Positions 53,029 through 54,800 of a DNA stretch of 54,800 nucleotides are shown here, piece after piece. Each line of letters begins with the position of its first letter. Positions within the stretch are counted from its first letter, which is position 1. Origin of the DNA: Chloroflexi bacterium HGW-Chloroflexi-4. GTDB taxonomy: Bacteria > Chloroflexota > Anaerolineae > Anaerolineales > Anaerolineaceae. The notes beneath the pieces were generated by a model, which saw nothing but the letters and a program-made list of their open reading frames with translations, did not search any database and was not told the origin of the DNA. Made by a program: the position numbers and the translations under genes. The stretch covers positions 1 through 54,800 of the forward strand of contig PHBW01000017.1 of assembly GCA_002840715.1 (NCBI GenBank). Direction: 5' to 3'.

Positions 53029-54800
53029 GTGAAAATGCTGTTTCAAAAATTTATTGATAGATTCAAGTCACAATCACTCAAAGAACTTTTTATTCATATT
53101 GCATTTAAAACTCTCAACCATGTAAAACTCCAAGCCAATAGATGCCATGATAAATTAAAATCAAGTTATTGCTCTGAAATCAACCTTCCTGCCCTCAATC
53201 CGATCATCCAACCAAAAGAAGATATTTTAAAAATCCAATGTGATTGGTTGCCAGATATTTCGAGTCTCTATCTCAACCACTATTTTGACCTTTTAGGTTC
53301 AGGGTGGACCAAGGTTTATTACGGAATGAATTATGCAGGTTTGGAAGGTTATAAATACCCTGCTTCTGATAACCCTGCAGTTGATCGTTTTGGAAATTGG
53401 TTGAAAGGAAGAATCAACAACTCAAACTTGATTGAATCCCAGCGAATTTGGAGTCTAGTAACACATAATTACACTCCCATAAATTGGCAAATTGACTTTA
53501 AATCCGGTTATAGATGGAGCGAAAAAACCTGGTACAAATTCATTAAATTTGGTGATGTACCAGGTACCGATGTTAAAGTCCCCTGGGAATTAGCCAGAAT
53601 GCAGCACTTGCCGCAATTTGCATTTGCGTATGCTTCTGCTGAGAAGGACAGAACTCATTTTTCTAATCCTGAACGCTATCGTGATGAGTTTCGAAATGAA
53701 GTTTTAGATTTTATTGCAACAAATCCGCCGCGTTGGGGCGTCAATTGGAACTGCACCATGGATGTGGCGATCAGGGTTTCAAATTGGTTGATCACTTATG
53801 ATCTTTTCAAAATGGTAGGGGTTCAATTTGATGCGGAATTTGAATCAATTTTCAACAGAAGTGTATACGAACATGGTAGCCATATTGTAAACAATCTGGA
53901 ATGGCACCCCAAGTTTCGATCCAATCATTATCTTTCAGATATCGTAGGTTTGTTGTTTGTTTCCGCTCACTTATCCACAAATGATCAAACCAACGGGTGG
54001 CTGGCTTTATCAATTCAAGAACTAATAAATGAAGTAAAACACCAATTCCACAGCGATGGTAGTAATTTTGAGGCCTCAACTTGTTATCACCGCCTTTCAT
54101 CTGAACTGGTAATTTACGCTACTGCTCTCGTTTTGGGCTTAAGCGCTGAAAAACGTCAATCACTAAAATCCTATGCGCCTTTTACCCACATTGGTAGTCC
54201 AAAAAAGCTTCACATACCACTCCCCCTTTTCGAAACCCCCGGAGAGATAAATGCAACTCCATTTCCTGCCTGGTATTTCGAACGCATTGAAAAGATGGCA
54301 GAGTTTACGATGGCAATCACCAAACCAGATGGCCACGTGCCCCAGATTGGAGACAATGATAATGGCAGATTGTTCAAATTTACTCCAAAATATACTGAAA
54401 TAACTTCGAAAGAAGCCAGGGGACGCTTTCAAAATCTGGAAAATTGGACAGAGCTTCATGATGATGCAACTTATTGGTTGGAAGACCATCTTGATCATCA
54501 TCATCTAATTGCAGAGATAAATAGTTTGTTCAACCGTCCTGATTTTAATATATTTAGTGAAAATAATTATTCCCTCGAATCAACAATTGTAGGTTGGTTA
54601 AGTAATGAAGTAAAAGTCTCGCCTCAAACTAAAGTTAAGTCTGAAAAAAGTGTTTTGACCAATAAGCAAAATAATTCACAATTTGAAAACATTCCAGCTT
54701 CAAGCCTCCAATATAATCGTGTAACTCGTATTCCTCTCCCCACTTCCTTTCATAGAGAAGTAGTGTCTGCAAGTGCATATCCTGATTTTGGATTATATAT
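53029..54800 (+). CDS. Heparinase II/III-family protein, C-terminus cut by the window edge
   Basis: The frame is open from GTG 53029 to the right edge (590 codons, no stop). There is no clear signal peptide, only a basic start (KMLFQKFIDRFKSQ). The region at about 65-370 is the alpha/alpha-toroid of heparinase II/III proteins: WELARMQHLPQFAFAY (186-201), RWGVNWNCTMDVAIRVSNWL (235-254), SNHYLSD (298-304, the Asn-His pair) and FEASTCYHR (347-355, Tyr353). These are the conserved catalytic positions of the family. QIGDNDNGR begins the beta-sandwich side. Members cleave uronic-acid glycans, and many sit in exopolysaccharide clusters, where they may edit or epimerise the polymer. AAAGG lies upstream of the GTG. 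Another in-frame start is TTG 53011. Confidence 0.88.
   Translation, partial: MKMLFQKFIDRFKSQSLKELFIHIAFKTLNHVKLQANRCHDKLKSSYCSEINLPALNPIIQPKEDILKIQCDWLPDISSLYLNHYFDLLGSGWTKVYYGMNYAGLEGYKYPASDNPAVDRFGNWLKGRINNSNLIESQRIWSLVTHNYTPINWQIDFKSGYRWSEKTWYKFIKFGDVPGTDVKVPWELARMQHLPQFAFAYASAEKDRTHFSNPERYRDEFRNEVLDFIATNPPRWGVNWNCTMDVAIRVSNWLITYDLFKMVGVQFDAEFESIFNRSVYEHGSHIVNNLEWHPKFRSNHYLSDIVGLLFVSAHLSTNDQTNGWLALSIQELINEVKHQFHSDGSNFEASTCYHRLSSELVIYATALVLGLSAEKRQSLKSYAPFTHIGSPKKLHIPLPLFETPGEINATPFPAWYFERIEKMAEFTMAITKPDGHVPQIGDNDNGRLFKFTPKYTEITSKEARGRFQNLENWTELHDDATYWLEDHLDHHHLIAEINSLFNRPDFNIFSENNYSLESTIVGWLSNEVKVSPQTKVKSEKSVLTNKQNNSQFENIPASSLQYNRVTRIPLPTSFHREVVSASAYPDFGLY

Noticed and set aside
15635..54800. 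Biofilm or defence island reading of the right half
   Set aside because: No nuclease, toxin, reverse transcriptase, restriction or CRISPR gene is seen. The content is glycan assembly and transport.

Overview
The window looks like chromosomal DNA of an uncultured-type Chloroflexota, most likely class Anaerolineae. This is inferred from gene content, not from any marker gene. The supporting features are an expanded set of roughly 630-680-residue polytopic GT-C-type glycosyltransferases, a MetV-MetF-like fused methylenetetrahydrofolate reductase, a GGQPGN-type small protein, frequent TTG/GTG starts and moderately AT-rich DNA. I saw no rRNA, tRNA, CRISPR array, transposase or integrase.

Left part (1-15.6 kb), mostly metabolism and housekeeping. 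It starts with the N-terminal part of an exported protein made of 50-residue repeats (minus strand, runs off the left edge). Next come a small GGQPGN protein with a promoter and a possible SOS-like box, the fused MTHFR, and a TetR regulator with an Acg-type nitroreductase bearing a Tat-lipoprotein-like signal. A four-gene minus-strand operon follows (metallo-beta-lactamase fold protein, small membrane protein, cysteine-less AhpD/CMD protein, GH114-like lipoprotein). Then come a sugar transporter/GH32 pair for imported sucrose or fructans, a membrane-bound PAS-GAF-GGDEF diguanylate cyclase, a TPR/GNAT/HEAT-like operon and a DegV/FakB fatty-acid-binding protein.

Middle part (15.6-47 kb), a glycan-assembly island with frequent strand switches. 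It holds nine large multi-membrane-span GT-C or DUF2142-like proteins. These include a three-member paralogue family (15635, 17833 and 44878) and a two-member family (36201 and 42940). It also has three GT2 enzymes, one of them fused to a methyltransferase, and a GtrA flippase fused to an eroded GT2 domain. A DegT-like PLP protein lies in the same stretch. Interspersed are a complete ABC-2 exporter operon (ATPase plus two permeases), a LOG-family phosphoribohydrolase, an MFS carrier and a rubrerythrin-VIT1 fusion. The GT2 enzymes plausibly make polyprenyl-phosphate sugars that the GT-C proteins use outside the membrane.

Right part (47-54.8 kb), a compact co-directional exopolysaccharide module. 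It runs from a WbaP-type initiating sugar-phosphate transferase through a CapK-like adenylate-forming enzyme, a DUF362 protein and a Wzx-like flippase to a heparinase II/III-type protein cut by the right edge. This is the part most likely to represent a poorly described pathway. The CapK-like plus DUF362 pair between initiation and export suggests an unusual glycan modification, but that is inference from neighbourhood only.
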